Below, piece by piece: positions 17,200 through 25,912 of a DNA stretch of 64,000 bases (its first letter is position 1; every line of letters begins with the position of its first letter). The position numbers and the translations under genes were made by a program. The notes beneath the pieces were generated by a model that did not search any database, was not told the origin of the DNA, and was given only the letters and a program-made list of their open reading frames with translations. Source of the DNA: Sulfurovum sp. (lineage in GTDB: Bacteria; Campylobacterota; Campylobacteria; Campylobacterales; Sulfurovaceae); NCBI GenBank assembly GCA_027049035.1, contig JALTVI010000068.1, forward strand, positions 1 through 64,000. The letters run 5' to 3'.

Positions 17200-18532
17200 G
17201 ACAATCACTGCCATTGCCACTGCGCACGGTGTCTCCTCCATTTCCATTATCCGCGTCAGCGGTCCGCGTGCGCTTGAAGCGGCACGGCAGCTCTCCAAGA
17301 AAGAGACCATCAAACCCCGCTATGCCCATCTTGTCTCTCTCTATAACAAAGAGAATGATCTGATCGACCAGGCGATCCTCATCTACTTTGCCGCCCCCAA
17401 CAGTTTTACCGGGGAAGAGATCGTCGAATTCCAGTGTCACGGCGGTATGATCGTAGCACAGGAGGTCCTCGATACGATTCTGGCGATGGGCATCAGGCTT
17501 GCACAACCTGGAGAGTTCTCCAAACGCGCGTTTCTGAATGGAAAGATCGACCTCACCGAAGCGGAAGCGATCTCCAAACTCATCGAAGCCAAGAGTGTCG
17601 ATGCGGCGAAGATCCTTGCCAAGCAGATGAAGGGTGAGCTGCGCCATTTTGTTGACGAGAGCAGGGAGGCGCTGCTGCGTTCGCTTGCCTACTCTGAAGT
17701 GATGATCGACTATGCCGAAGAGGATATTCCTGATGACATTATGGAAAGTATCCTCACGCAGCTCGATGGGCTCATAGCACAGATAGAGCAGATTGTCGAA
17801 GCGAGCCACAGAAGAAGAGGGCTTATCGAGGGTTTCAAGGTGGCGATCATTGGAAAGCCCAATGTGGGTAAAAGTTCGCTGCTTAACGCACTGCTCAGCT
17901 ACGAGCGTGCCATTGTCAGCGACATTGCCGGTACGACACGTGATACCATCGAAGAGCAGGTGCGTATCGGATCACATATTATCCGCCTGGTCGATACCGC
18001 CGGTATCCGCAACTCGGAAGATACGATAGAGAAGATAGGTATCGAGCGATCCGAGCAATCGGCTGAGGATGCCGATGTGATCATCGCGCTCTTTGACGGG
18101 TCGCGTCCGCTGGATGAAGAGGATGCACGCATTATTTCTATGATAGAAGCTGCCAAAGAGAAGCATGTGATTGTCGCGATTAATAAGTCGGACCTTCCTG
18201 CCGTGCTTGAACGGGAGAAACTTACTGCGTTCAATCCGATAGAGGTGAGTGCGAAGATGGGATTTGCACGGCTGACTGAAGCGCTGGAAAAGCTGCTTGA
18301 CGGCATTGGCGAGGGGGAGGAGCTGATGCTCATCTCCACACGCCAGATCGAAGCGGTCGAAGCGGCCAAGCGTGCCATTATGGAGGCGAAGATACCGCTT
18401 GAGAATGGGGAGCTTGAGTTCTTCTCCTATCATCTGCAAGAAGCGGTCAAGGCACTCTCATCTATCTCGAAACCGTACGACAGTGAAGAGATACTCGACA
18501 AGATGTTTGGCGAATTCTGTCTGGGGAAATAG
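17192..18532 (+). CDS. mnmE: tRNA uridine-5-carboxymethylaminomethyl modification GTPase
   Basis: With MnmG, modifies U34 of tRNAs. The real start is the ATG at 17192 ('MAETITAIATAHGVSSISII'), not the ORF-track start at 17063, which reads 43 codons of jag out of frame. 446 residues: N-terminal folate domain, then a G domain with 'GKPNVGKSSLLN', 'DIAGTTRD', 'DTAGIR' and 'NKSDL'. The C-terminal 'FCLGK' is the conserved active-site cysteine motif. Overlaps jag by 8 bp. Confidence 0.97.
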   Translation: MAETITAIATAHGVSSISIIRVSGPRALEAARQLSKKETIKPRYAHLVSLYNKENDLIDQAILIYFAAPNSFTGEEIVEFQCHGGMIVAQEVLDTILAMGIRLAQPGEFSKRAFLNGKIDLTEAEAISKLIEAKSVDAAKILAKQMKGELRHFVDESREALLRSLAYSEVMIDYAEEDIPDDIMESILTQLDGLIAQIEQIVEASHRRRGLIEGFKVAIIGKPNVGKSSLLNALLSYERAIVSDIAGTTRDTIEEQVRIGSHIIRLVDTAGIRNSEDTIEKIGIERSEQSAEDADVIIALFDGSRPLDEEDARIISMIEAAKEKHVIVAINKSDLPAVLEREKLTAFNPIEVSAKMGFARLTEALEKLLDGIGEGEELMLISTRQIEAVEAAKRAIMEAKIPLENGELEFFSYHLQEAVKALSSISKPYDSEEILDKMFGEFCLGK

Positions 18533-18534
18533 GG

Positions 18535-18834
18535 ATGGGTGATATAGAGATTTATATTTTCGGGGCTTTGGCACTCTTTACCCTCTGGTTCATCCGAAAT
18601 ACGATCAACTACTACCGTGGAGAAAAACGCAAGCTCAAGCATATGCACCGCTTTGCCAAAGAGGGGGATGTGGAAGCGCAGCGTCATCTTGCCAAGCGCT
18701 ACAAAAAGGGTGATATGGTTAAAAAGAGCTGCCAGCAGGCGGCCTTTTGGTATCAGAAAGCGGCATTCAGCGGTGATGAGGATGCCAAGGGCTTTTTGGA
18801 AAAGTATATGGAGAACAAACGCAAGAAGTGCTGA
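18535..18834 (+). CDS. Membrane-anchored Sel1-like repeat protein
   Basis: 99 residues, two bases after mnmE. One N-terminal membrane helix ('IYIFGALALFTLWFI') is followed by a charged stretch and one Sel1-like repeat, 'GDVEAQRHLAKRYKKGDMV' and 'AAFWYQKAAFSGDEDAKGFL'. Sel1 repeats mediate protein contacts; no partner can be named. Likely the last gene of the rpmH operon. Confidence 0.8.
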   Translation: MGDIEIYIFGALALFTLWFIRNTINYYRGEKRKLKHMHRFAKEGDVEAQRHLAKRYKKGDMVKKSCQQAAFWYQKAAFSGDEDAKGFLEKYMENKRKKC

Positions 18835-18854
18835 TGTTTCAGCATGTAGTAGTG

Positions 18855-18860
18855 TATAAT
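18855..18860 (+). promoter_or_regulatory. Probable -10 box for the 18.9-kb lipoprotein gene
   Basis: GTGTATAAT 26 bp before the lipoprotein ATG. No clear -35. Confidence 0.45.
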
Positions 18861-18885
18861 ACCAAAACAAAATGAGGAAGTGAAC

Positions 18886-19530
18886 ATGAAAAAAATCTAT
18901 ATCAATCTTTTTGCAGCACTGATGGCAGTGCTGTTTCTCTCCGGCTGTGTCGAAAGAAACTTGCCTGTACTCCCGGGTGACCAGAGCGGTTACGGACAGA
19001 GCGGCTGGGGTTCAAGTGAGGATGATGAGGAGAATATCGACATCTCCGACCTTGATGACAATATGACCGAAAGCGGCGCGGTACTCAATGAGGATGGGCA
19101 GAAAGTGGCACGCATCGCGTTCCCGGTCTCCGAATATGCCAAACTTGCCAGAACGGGAAAAGGGACGATCAAGGGGCAGATCTATGTCAGTGACGGCGGT
19201 GGTCAGAGAATCCCGGGTAAGGGTACCAGACTCTACCTCAATCCCAAAACAAGCTACTCCGACCAGTGGTACCGGGAGAGCTACATCGGCGGACACAAAA
19301 TGCAAAAGGCTGACGACAGACTCTTCAACTACCTGCGCTTCACCTCCTCCGATGCGAATGGGAATTTCGCTTTTTACGGTGTACCAAGCGGCAGCTACTA
19401 TCTCATAGGTACCGTCAAGTGCGGTACGGAGTGTGGCTATGACACCCCGAAGAATATCCGTATCGCTACCCTTGTAACGGTCAAAGGAAATCAGGTTGTC
19501 AAGAAAGACCTTGTGGGGAGTATGTACTAA
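18886..19530 (+). CDS. Secreted lipoprotein of unknown function
   Basis: 214 residues. The signal peptide ends in a lipobox 'LFLSGC', followed by an acidic Gly/Ser-rich linker ('SSEDDEENIDISDLDDN'). A beta-rich domain follows with 'GTIKGQIYVSDGGGQRIPGKG' and 'FTSSDANGNFAFYGVPSGSYY', the pattern of a carboxypeptidase-regulatory-like (CarboxypepD_reg, Ig-type) domain. The ORF track begins at a GTG at 18880; the ATG at 18886 is better because TGAGGAAG lies at the right distance. Likely surface or periplasmic; role unknown. Confidence 0.85.
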   Translation: MKKIYINLFAALMAVLFLSGCVERNLPVLPGDQSGYGQSGWGSSEDDEENIDISDLDDNMTESGAVLNEDGQKVARIAFPVSEYAKLARTGKGTIKGQIYVSDGGGQRIPGKGTRLYLNPKTSYSDQWYRESYIGGHKMQKADDRLFNYLRFTSSDANGNFAFYGVPSGSYYLIGTVKCGTECGYDTPKNIRIATLVTVKGNQVVKKDLVGSMY

Positions 19531-19548
19531 GCAGGAAGAGGAGAAAGG

Positions 19549-19597
19549 AAGCGAGAATTCATTCTCGCCAAGGCCGGGAATCAATTCCCGGTTCCGA
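19549..19597. repeat. Double-palindrome repeat, copy 1
   Basis: GCGAGAAT-TC-ATTCTCGC followed by CCGGGAAT-CA-ATTCCCGG. Two perfect 8-bp stems with 2-nt loops, side by side. The same unit follows 232 bp downstream. Confidence 0.85.
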
Positions 19598-19697
19598 AAG
19601 TCTTGAAAGCGAAGATTCATTGGTGTCTAAACTCTTGTGTAAACTTGCCAATGCGTGTCACGAATTCGTATCAAATGTGGATGATGAGGGAAAAGGA

Positions 19698-19778
19698 ACC
19701 GAAAGCTTCAGCTTCGGCCGAACGTTAAATGGACAAATAACGTTTAGCGGGGCTGAAGCCTCCGATTCCAAGAGAAGT
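19698..19778. repeat. Imperfect inverted repeat between the two double-palindrome copies
   Basis: Arms GGAACCGAAAGCTTCAGC and GCTGAAGCCTCCGATTCC pair with few mismatches. An inner AACGTTA..TAACGTT stem closes a short loop. Unrelated in sequence to its neighbours. Confidence 0.6.
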
Positions 19779-19780
19779 TG

Positions 19781-19829
19781 GAAGCGAGAATTCATTCTCG
19801 CCAGAGCCGGGAATAAATTCCCGGTTCCG
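19781..19829. repeat. Double-palindrome repeat, copy 2
   Basis: GCGAGAAT-TC-ATTCTCGC then CCGGGAAT-AA-ATTCCCGG. Nearly identical to copy 1 and in the same orientation, including the preceding GGAA. Confidence 0.85.
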
Positions 19830-19847
19830 GAAACCATATATCAAAAC

Positions 19848-20525
19848 TTACGCCGGATACGCCTCTTCGAGCTTTTGGTACAATTCCTCCGGTGATATCT
19901 GCGGCGTCTCGTCCAGAATGCGCTGCATCGTCACATTATCTTCTTCGCCGTTCCATGTTTTGATGTAGCTCCCCTCTTTGTAGCCGTGGTCCTGTCTGAA
20001 CTGGTTGAGGATGTTTTTGCCGATGTAGAGTTTGTAGAGGCTGTCTAGGTTGAGCCCCGACTGCATCGCGACATCGATAAACTGCATTACGAGCTTCTCC
20101 GTCGAACCGCCGCAGAGCAGGGTGCGCATCATCTCCTCTACCGTTTCGATCTGTTCGTAGTTGTCTTTTTCGGTCGTCACCGTCGGTTCACGGAACGCAT
20201 CGAAGTTGGGCAGATTGATAATGTTGTCCGCCAGCTCCTCAACCGTGCCAAGCTCTTTGGTTTTGTAATCGGCCAGCGCCTGTGACATGATGAAGTGCCA
20301 GATGTCCACCGCTTCGATCTTGATGTTCTCGAAATCCGGATTGGCATCGATATTCTTCCAGTGCTTCCAAGGATAGCTCTCGATCAGTTCGGCGCACTCA
20401 AGATAGGCGCAGCGTTTCCAGTCTATCAGTTTGCCGTTTTTGGTAATACCGTTTTCCCATCCTTCTCCGTTGGTAGCGTCATTGAGCTTCTGTTGGAGAT
20501 TGAGCATTTGGAGTATCTCTGTCAT
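19848..20525 (-). CDS. dut: Dimeric dUTP diphosphatase (all-alpha NTP pyrophosphatase)
   Basis: Hydrolyses dUTP (and dUDP) to dUMP, keeping uracil out of DNA. 225 residues of the MazG-related dimeric dUTPase type found in Campylobacter, not the usual trimeric Dut. The metal-binding pairs appear as 'ECAELIE' and 'IKIEAVDIWHFIM', the ExxE-ExxD pattern. The ORF track starts 33 codons upstream; the ATG at 20525 ('MTEILQMLNLQQKLND') is chosen because AAAGG lies before it and the upstream extension looks non-coding. Divergent from purL. Confidence 0.92.
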   Translation of the reverse strand: MTEILQMLNLQQKLNDATNGEGWENGITKNGKLIDWKRCAYLECAELIESYPWKHWKNIDANPDFENIKIEAVDIWHFIMSQALADYKTKELGTVEELADNIINLPNFDAFREPTVTTEKDNYEQIETVEEMMRTLLCGGSTEKLVMQFIDVAMQSGLNLDSLYKLYIGKNILNQFRQDHGYKEGSYIKTWNGEEDNVTMQRILDETPQISPEELYQKLEEAYPA

Positions 20526-20674
20526 AGTGCAGCCTTTGGGGTTATCTTTTCTGTGCATAATGATACCACGTCTTCTTAAACATAGGCTATGCCGGGCCTT
20601 GCTCAAACAGCGCATATTTAGCACATTTTGAGTAAAATAGTACCCTTATTCTACCCGCACAAAGGACACATTTT

Positions 20675-22900
20675 ATGTCACAACCAGTTGAAAATCTAGA
20701 TGAAGTACTCAAGAGCCACAAGCTCTCCAAAGAGGAGTATGAAGATATCCTCCGTATTCTCGACGGGCGCCATCCCAATATCGTCGAGATCGGTATCTTC
20801 TCCGCAATGTGGTCGGAGCACTGTTCGTACAAATCGAGCAAAAAATATCTCAATGGTTTCCCTACCAAAGCACCGTGGGTCATACAGGGACCGGGTGAGA
20901 ATGCCGGCGTCATCGACATCGGTGACGGTATGGCGGCGGTATTCAAAATGGAGAGCCATAACCACCCAAGTTACATCGAGCCGTTTCAGGGGGCTGCAAC
21001 AGGTGTGGGCGGCATCTTGCGTGACATCTTCACGATGGGTGCAAGACCGGTTGCCAACCTCAATGCGCTACGTTTCGGTAAGGTAAGAGGCAACGATGAG
21101 ACCGCCAAATACCAGCGCCACCTGGTTCGCGGTGTGGTTGACGGTATCGGAAGCTACGGTAACTGTATGGGGGTGCCTACCATCGGCGGTGAAGTGAGCT
21201 TCGATGAAAGCTACAACGGCAATATCCTTGTCAATGCCTTCTCTCTGGGGCTTGTCAAAACTGACGAGATTTTCCTCGGTGTCGCTTCGGGTGTAGGCAA
21301 CCCGGTCATGTATGTCGGTTCAAAGACCGGACGTGACGGCCTTGGCGGTGCGGTGATGAGTTCCGACTCCTTTACAGAAGAGTCCAAGTCTCTGCGACCG
21401 ACTGTACAGGTGGGTGACCCTTTCACCGAAAAACTGCTGCTTGAGGCGTGTCTTGAACTCTTCAAGACCGATGCGATTGTAGGGATCCAGGACATGGGTG
21501 CGGCCGGACTCACCTCAAGCTCTTTCGAGATGGCGGGCAAGACCGGTGCGGGGCTTAGAATGGACCTTGACAAAGTGCCTGCGCGTGAAGAGGGGATGAC
21601 CCCGTATGACTTTATGCTTTCAGAATCACAGGAGCGTATGCTCATCTGTGCCAAAAAGGGGCGTGAGCAGGAGATCATCGATATCTTCGAGAAGTGGGAA
21701 CTGGATGTGGCGGTTATCGGTGAAGTGACTGATACAGCACGTATGGAGCTCTTCTGGCATGGAGAGAAGGTGTGTGATATGCCGATTGCGCCAGTGAGTG
21801 AAGAGGCTCCTGTACTTGACAGGCCGACAAAAAGACCGGCGTATCTTGACGAGGTCAATGCCAAGAGTGTCGATGATTTCACACCGATTGAAAATCAGGA
21901 AGCCTATGAAAAACTGCTTGCATCACTTGAAGTGGTGGACAAAGCATGGGTATACAATCAGTATGACTCCATGGTACAGACCAACACGACCAAACACCCC
22001 GGAAGCCTCGATGCTTCTGCCATCCGTGTCAAAGAGAACGGCAAAGCATTGGCAATGAGTTCAGATTGTAATCCACGCTACTGCTACATCGATCCCAAAG
22101 GTGGTGCGGCACTGGCGGTGGTAGAGTCCGGTCGTAACGTTGCAATGACGGGAGCAAGACCACTCTCCATTACCGACTGTCTGAACTACGGGAACCCGGA
22201 AAACCCTGAAGTAATGTGGCAGTTCGCCGAGGGATGTGAGGGGATCAAAGAGGCGTGTAGTGCGCTCGACACGCCGGTCGTCTCCGGAAACGTCTCGCTC
22301 TACAATGAAACCAACGGTGTCTCTGTCTTCCCGACACCTGCCATTGCGATGGTAGGTCTCAATGACGATGAGAATAAAGTGCTGCCTTCATCTTTCCAGA
22401 AAGAGGGATCGCACATCATTCTTGTGGGTGAGACCAAAGGGGAGTTTGGCGGATCGCTCTACATCAAAGAGCTCTACGGCGAGACAGTAGGCAAACTGCC
22501 AAGTTTCGACTACGAAAAGGAGCTTGCGCTTTGGGAACTTGTCATCGAAGCGAACAAAAAAGGCTTGCTGCTCTCTGCCAAAGATGTCAACCTCGGTGGA
22601 ATTGCCATTGCACTGAGCAAGATGGCGGCAGTGGGCGACAAGGGTGTCTTTGTTGACTTTGAACTGGAGAACGCCAGAGATATCTTTGATGAGTCACAAA
22701 GCCGTGCCCTGCTTGAAGTAGGCAGCATCGAAGATCTCGACGCGGTGATGGCGATGGCAAACGAGCTTGGCCTCAAAGCGGAAGTGATCGGGAATGTCGG
22801 CGGTAAAGATGTGAAGGTCAATGAGGTGGTGATGCCGCTGGATCGTGTCAAAGATATTTATTTCAATACCTTTGCTAGAACCATTGAACAAGATCTGTAA
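20675..22900 (+). CDS. purL: Phosphoribosylformylglycinamidine synthase, PurL subunit
   Basis: Fourth step of purine synthesis: FGAR to FGAM using ATP and glutamine-derived ammonia. 741 residues is the small PurL type that works with separate PurS and PurQ. Motifs include '[17 protein letters not shown]', 'GIGGILRD'-like '[16 protein letters not shown]', '[20 protein letters not shown]' and '[13 protein letters not shown]'. AAAGGA precedes the ATG. purH follows after 168 bp containing a large hairpin element. Confidence 0.96.
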   Translation: MSQPVENLDEVLKSHKLSKEEYEDILRILDGRHPNIVEIGIFSAMWSEHCSYKSSKKYLNGFPTKAPWVIQGPGENAGVIDIGDGMAAVFKMESHNHPSYIEPFQGAATGVGGILRDIFTMGARPVANLNALRFGKVRGNDETAKYQRHLVRGVVDGIGSYGNCMGVPTIGGEVSFDESYNGNILVNAFSLGLVKTDEIFLGVASGVGNPVMYVGSKTGRDGLGGAVMSSDSFTEESKSLRPTVQVGDPFTEKLLLEACLELFKTDAIVGIQDMGAAGLTSSSFEMAGKTGAGLRMDLDKVPAREEGMTPYDFMLSESQERMLICAKKGREQEIIDIFEKWELDVAVIGEVTDTARMELFWHGEKVCDMPIAPVSEEAPVLDRPTKRPAYLDEVNAKSVDDFTPIENQEAYEKLLASLEVVDKAWVYNQYDSMVQTNTTKHPGSLDASAIRVKENGKALAMSSDCNPRYCYIDPKGGAALAVVESGRNVAMTGARPLSITDCLNYGNPENPEVMWQFAEGCEGIKEACSALDTPVVSGNVSLYNETNGVSVFPTPAIAMVGLNDDENKVLPSSFQKEGSHIILVGETKGEFGGSLYIKELYGETVGKLPSFDYEKELALWELVIEANKKGLLLSAKDVNLGGIAIALSKMAAVGDKGVFVDFELENARDIFDESQSRALLEVGSIEDLDAVMAMANELGLKAEVIGNVGGKDVKVNEVVMPLDRVKDIYFNTFARTIEQDL

Positions 22901-22913
22901 ATTGTAGTTTCTT

Positions 22914-22938
22914 CCTACTTTTTTTAGAAAAAAGTAGG
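22914..22938. terminator. Perfect 11-bp hairpin after purL
   Basis: CCTACTTTTTT-TAG-AAAAAAGTAGG. A perfect AT-rich stem with a 3-nt loop, 13 bp after the purL stop. It could end the purL transcript or act as processing signal; no U-tract follows. Confidence 0.55.
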
Positions 22939-22947
22939 CAAAAAATC

Positions 22948-23037
22948 GGTCACTTCGCAAGTCTGCTTCGATGACTCCGGCGCCGTGCTTCGCACATATG
23001 GGCGCCTACGCATCGGCAGACCCGGTGCTCAGTGACC
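22948..23037. repeat. Nested inverted-repeat element between purL and purH
   Basis: Four nested stems in order: GGTCACT/AGTGACC (outer), GTCTGCTTCGATG/CATCGGCAGAC, GGCGCC/GGCGCC, and the tip GTGC-TTC-GCAC. The 90-bp unit is GC-rich compared with its flanks. It may be a structured RNA in the purH leader or a mobile palindromic element. No second copy was seen in the window. Confidence 0.75.
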
Positions 23038-23068
23038 AAAGACTAAATTGTATGAAAAGTGAGAGAAA

Positions 23069-24601
23069 ATGAGAGCATTATTGAGTGTGAGTGACAAGAG
23101 TGGGATCGTTGAGTTTGCCAAGGGGCTTGAGAAGCTTGGATGGGAGATTATCTCTACAGGCGGTACCTACAAGAAACTGAGTGAGGCGGGTGTGAAGGTC
23201 ATCGAGATCGATGAAGTGACAAAGTTCCCCGAGTGTTTCGAAGGGCGCGTGAAGACGCTCAACCCGTATGTACACGGTGGTATTCTGCACAAGCGTGGTG
23301 ACGAGGCGCATGTGGCGCAGGCAAAAGAGCTTGGGGTAGAGGGCATCGACCTTGTCTGCGTCAACCTCTATCCGTTCAAGGCAACCATCGAGCGTACCGA
23401 TGATTTCGATGAGATTATCGAGAACATCGACATTGGCGGTCCAACGATGGTACGCTCCGCCGCGAAGAACTTCAATGATGTACTCATCGTTACAGATGCA
23501 GCGGACTATACTCCTGTGCTTGAAGCGATTGAAAAGGGTGAGGACAGCTTCGAGTTCAGACGCGATCTGATGATCAAAGCCTTTGAACATACCGCAGCCT
23601 ATGACAGTATGATCGCCAACTACATGAATGGACGTTTCAACAACGGCTTTGGGGAGTATCAGTTTATCACAGGTAAAAAAGCGTTCCAGACACGCTACGG
23701 AGAGAACCCTCACCAGGATGGGGCACTCTATGAGTTTGACGGTTTCTTCAGCGAGAACTTCAAACAGCTCAAGGGTGAAGCAAGCTTCAACAACCTCACC
23801 GATGTCAACGGGGCGCTCAAAATTGCTTCAAGTTTCGGGGATGAGAATGCTGTCTGTATCGTCAAGCACGGCAACCCGTGCGGCTTTGCCATCAAAGAGA
23901 CCCTGCTTGAGAGCTACACCGAAGCGCTCAAGTGTGACCCGGTATCTGCCTTTGGCGGTGTGGTAGCGGTCAACGGTGTGGTAGACAAGCCGCTGGCAGA
24001 GAAGATGAACGAAATCTTTCTTGAAGTGATCATGGCGGCAGACTTCACGCCTGACGCACTGGAGGTATTTGAGAAGAAAAAGCGTATCAAACTCTTTGCA
24101 CAGGGTGGCGAAAAGCTTGTGATGGCAGGCGACAAGTACGACTTCAAACATGTTGACGGCGGTTTTGTCTTCCAGAACGCTGACTGCATCTGTGACAACG
24201 AAGTGCATAACGCACAGCTCAAGTCTAAAAAAGAGGCGACAGCACAGGAGATGAAAGACCTTGAGATCGCCTGGAAGGTAGCAGGGCTTACCAAGTCCAA
24301 CTGTGTCGTCTACGTCAAAGACTCGGCAATGGTAGCCGTAGGTATGGGTATGACAAGCCGTGTCGATGCGGCACAGTGTGCACTCAAGAAAGCCAAAGAG
24401 ATGGGACTCGATGTCACCGGTGCGGCAATGGCATCCGAAGCTTTCTTCCCGTTCCGTGACTCTGTCGATGCAGCGGCCAAGGCAGGCGTAAGTGCCATCA
24501 TCGAACCGGGCGGCTCCATCCGTGATGATGAGGTCATCGAAGCTGCAAACGAGCACGGTATTGCGCTTTACTTTACGACGGTAAGACACTTCTTGCACTA
24601 A
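23069..24601 (+). CDS. purH: Bifunctional AICAR transformylase / IMP cyclohydrolase
   Basis: Last two steps of IMP synthesis. 510 residues: an N-terminal MGS-like cyclohydrolase domain ('[21 protein letters not shown]', '[15 protein letters not shown]') and a C-terminal transformylase domain with '[14 protein letters not shown]', the catalytic 'VKHGNPCG' and '[12 protein letters not shown]'. It ends 'TTVRHFLH', the typical terminus. Its stop codon lies inside a perfect hairpin. Confidence 0.97.
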   Translation: MRALLSVSDKSGIVEFAKGLEKLGWEIISTGGTYKKLSEAGVKVIEIDEVTKFPECFEGRVKTLNPYVHGGILHKRGDEAHVAQAKELGVEGIDLVCVNLYPFKATIERTDDFDEIIENIDIGGPTMVRSAAKNFNDVLIVTDAADYTPVLEAIEKGEDSFEFRRDLMIKAFEHTAAYDSMIANYMNGRFNNGFGEYQFITGKKAFQTRYGENPHQDGALYEFDGFFSENFKQLKGEASFNNLTDVNGALKIASSFGDENAVCIVKHGNPCGFAIKETLLESYTEALKCDPVSAFGGVVAVNGVVDKPLAEKMNEIFLEVIMAADFTPDALEVFEKKKRIKLFAQGGEKLVMAGDKYDFKHVDGGFVFQNADCICDNEVHNAQLKSKKEATAQEMKDLEIAWKVAGLTKSNCVVYVKDSAMVAVGMGMTSRVDAAQCALKKAKEMGLDVTGAAMASEAFFPFRDSVDAAAKAGVSAIIEPGGSIRDDEVIEAANEHGIALYFTTVRHFLH

Positions 24602-24621
24602 AAAGCGGATGCTTTTTAGTG
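24596..24621. terminator. Hairpin overlapping the purH stop
   Basis: CACTAAAAAGC-GGAT-GCTTTTTAGTG, a perfect 11-bp stem enclosing the purH stop codon. Together with the next hairpin it probably forms a tandem terminator. Confidence 0.6.
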
Positions 24622-24660
24622 AGGGAGGAGTGAGGAAGTAGGAGGTAGGAGTGTCGGTAT

Positions 24661-24682
24661 GCTTTGCTGTGCAAAGCTTTTA
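24661..24682 (+). terminator. Rho-independent terminator downstream of purH
   Basis: GCTTTGC-TGT-GCAAAGC followed by TTTTATT. A compact GC-containing stem with a U-run. Confidence 0.75.
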
Positions 24683-24698
24683 TTGATGATTAATGATA

Positions 24699-24775
24699 GT
24701 CATCCCACACTTGATGCGGGATCTTGACGTTGATTGGCTAAATGACGCAAAGATTCCTGCTTTCGAAGGGATGAC
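24699..24775. repeat. Double-hairpin dispersed repeat, copy B (inverted)
   Basis: Reverse orientation relative to copies A and C. It keeps GTCATCCCACACTTGATGCG and the AGGAATC hairpin with the same ~30-nt linker. Confidence 0.85.
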
Positions 24776-24814
24776 CCATTTTTCAGCTTCACTTCAAGCA
24801 ATCTATGCAAAATT

Positions 24815-24863
24815 TGCTCACTGCTCACTGCTCACTGCTCACTGCTCACTGCTCACTGCTCAC
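24815..24863. repeat. Seven tandem copies of TGCTCAC
   Basis: Seven perfect 7-bp units with no interruption. The right end runs into the last codons of the methyltransferase gene on the minus strand and supplies its stop codon. Confidence 0.95.
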
Positions 24864-25634
24864 TCTTTTGAATTGATACATCATAATCGAAGCCGCAATC
24901 GCCACATTAAAACTCTTGATCTCCGGTTCCATCTCTATGGTGACCACTTCATCACACAATGCCAGAATATCTTCAGCAATACCTAACTGTTCGTGTCCCA
25001 TAAGCAGCACCCATTTCTGAGGAACTTTGACCTGTGAGAGCGGGGTGGAGTCTGGGATGACCTCTGCGGCGAAGATGCGGTAGCCAAGCTGCTTGAGTGC
25101 TTTGAGGGTCTCTTTGATGTCGCTGTAGCGGTGGTAGTGCAGTTTGCCGATGTGGCCCATGCTGATACGCACGGCGCGTCTGGCGTAGGGGTGGGGGCCG
25201 TGTGTCGGGACGAGGTAGGAGTCTACTCCCAGCGCGGCGGCACTGCGGGCGATGGCACCGACATTGTCGGAGTTGCTGATTTCATCGAGCATGATGATAT
25301 GATCGCCTAAAGCCTCAAGCGGTGTCTCTTCGGGGCGCAGGGCGTGCATCATGACATTGTGGTGCAGGCGGTGGCCGACGATCTGTTCGAGTACCGCTTT
25401 GGGGGCGACGTAGGCAACGGGGATGTTGTATTTTGAAAGCCACTCAATGTTTTCGTCATAGTAGCTTTGTGTGGCGAAGATGCTTTTGATTTCCACACCG
25501 GCTTCGATGATGAGTTTGACCACTTTGGGGCTGTCGGCGACAAAGGAACCATCCTTGCCAAATGCATTCTCTCTGAATCGCTGATATATTTGAAGTTCGG
25601 GCAGGTCGAGGCTCTCTACGGGTACTATTTTCAT
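24846..25634 (-). CDS. TrmH/SpoU-family RNA 2'-O-methyltransferase
   Basis: 262-residue SPOUT methyltransferase using SAM, with motif 1 'SNSDNVGAIARSAAALGVDS', motif 2 'VLLMGHEQLGIAEDILALCD' and motif 3 'IEMEPEIKSFNVAIAASIMMY'. An N-terminal substrate-binding part precedes the knot. The target (tRNA or rRNA ribose) cannot be set from sequence. The last five residues and the stop come from the GTGAGCA tandem array. The start is taken at the ATG at 25634; a TACAAT -10-like box lies only 7 bp upstream, so the message may be nearly leaderless. The ORF-track start at 25649 is a GTG. Confidence 0.88.
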   Translation of the reverse strand: MKIVPVESLDLPELQIYQRFRENAFGKDGSFVADSPKVVKLIIEAGVEIKSIFATQSYYDENIEWLSKYNIPVAYVAPKAVLEQIVGHRLHHNVMMHALRPEETPLEALGDHIIMLDEISNSDNVGAIARSAAALGVDSYLVPTHGPHPYARRAVRISMGHIGKLHYHRYSDIKETLKALKQLGYRIFAAEVIPDSTPLSQVKVPQKWVLLMGHEQLGIAEDILALCDEVVTIEMEPEIKSFNVAIAASIMMYQFKRVSSEQ

Positions 25635-25705
25635 AGTGGTATTGTACACAAAAGCGGACTATTTTTACAACAGTAAAAAAAAGTGTAAAAAAAGCTTAAA
25701 GTTGA

Positions 25706-25735
25706 TTGACATTGACTAAACTTTTCTGATATAAT
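25706..25735 (+). promoter_or_regulatory. Sigma-70 promoter for cbpA-hspR
   Basis: TTGACA, an 18-bp spacer, then TATAAT. One of the two best-matched full promoters in the window. It implies a leader of about 170 nt before cbpA. I could not find a clear HspR inverted repeat (CTTGAGT-type) here. Confidence 0.8.
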
Positions 25736-25781
25736 ACGTCTAAAATTAAAGTTACATTAAGAAGTTCTTTAGCTCCTGAGG

Positions 25782-25867
25782 TATTTTATAACAACACTCC
25801 TGCACCTTGCAAACGGCAGAGCCGCCCTTCGGGTTGGGTGCAAGGTTTGTCGCATTGTCATAAAATA
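25782..25867 (+). ncRNA. Candidate structured leader RNA, copy 1 (cbpA-hspR leader)
   Basis: An outer stem of 13 bp with one mismatch (TATTTTATAACAA / TTGTCATAAAATA), a second stem ACCTTGCA/TGCAAGGT, then mini-hairpins CGGC-AGA-GCCG and CCC-TTC-GGG. It ends 45 nt before the cbpA ATG, downstream of the promoter. A related element in the same sense lies in the pta leader. Core words GCAAACGGCA, GCCGCCCT, GGGTTG and TTTGTCGC are shared. Confidence 0.65.
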
Positions 25868-25912
25868 TTGTCTGTTGGAGTATTGATCTGATAAGTAGGA
25901 AGAGGTTTAGCC

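Larger units (their letters stand above)
19531..19847. other. Gene-free 317-bp region filled with palindromic repeats
   Basis: No credible gene. It holds two direct copies of a double-palindrome element (19549-19597 and 19781-19829) and a third, different inverted repeat between them (19698-19778). The 91-aa ORF in the track here has no coding character. Confidence 0.8.

Noticed and set aside
22948-23037. Purine riboswitch upstream of purH
   Set aside because: No purine-aptamer core (paired loops with the conserved junction) is visible; the nested palindrome does not fit a three-way junction of that class.
24815-24863. Possible CRISPR-like repeat array
   Set aside because: Units are 7 bp and contiguous with no spacers.
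24693-24986. 97-aa ORF over the repeats after purH
   Set aside because: Composed of the dispersed repeat and the TGCTCAC array ('HCSLLTAHCSLLTAH'); no coding support.
25673-25780. HspR-binding HAIR site before cbpA
   Set aside because: I looked for CTTGAGT-N7-ACTCAAG-type repeats around the promoter and found no convincing match.
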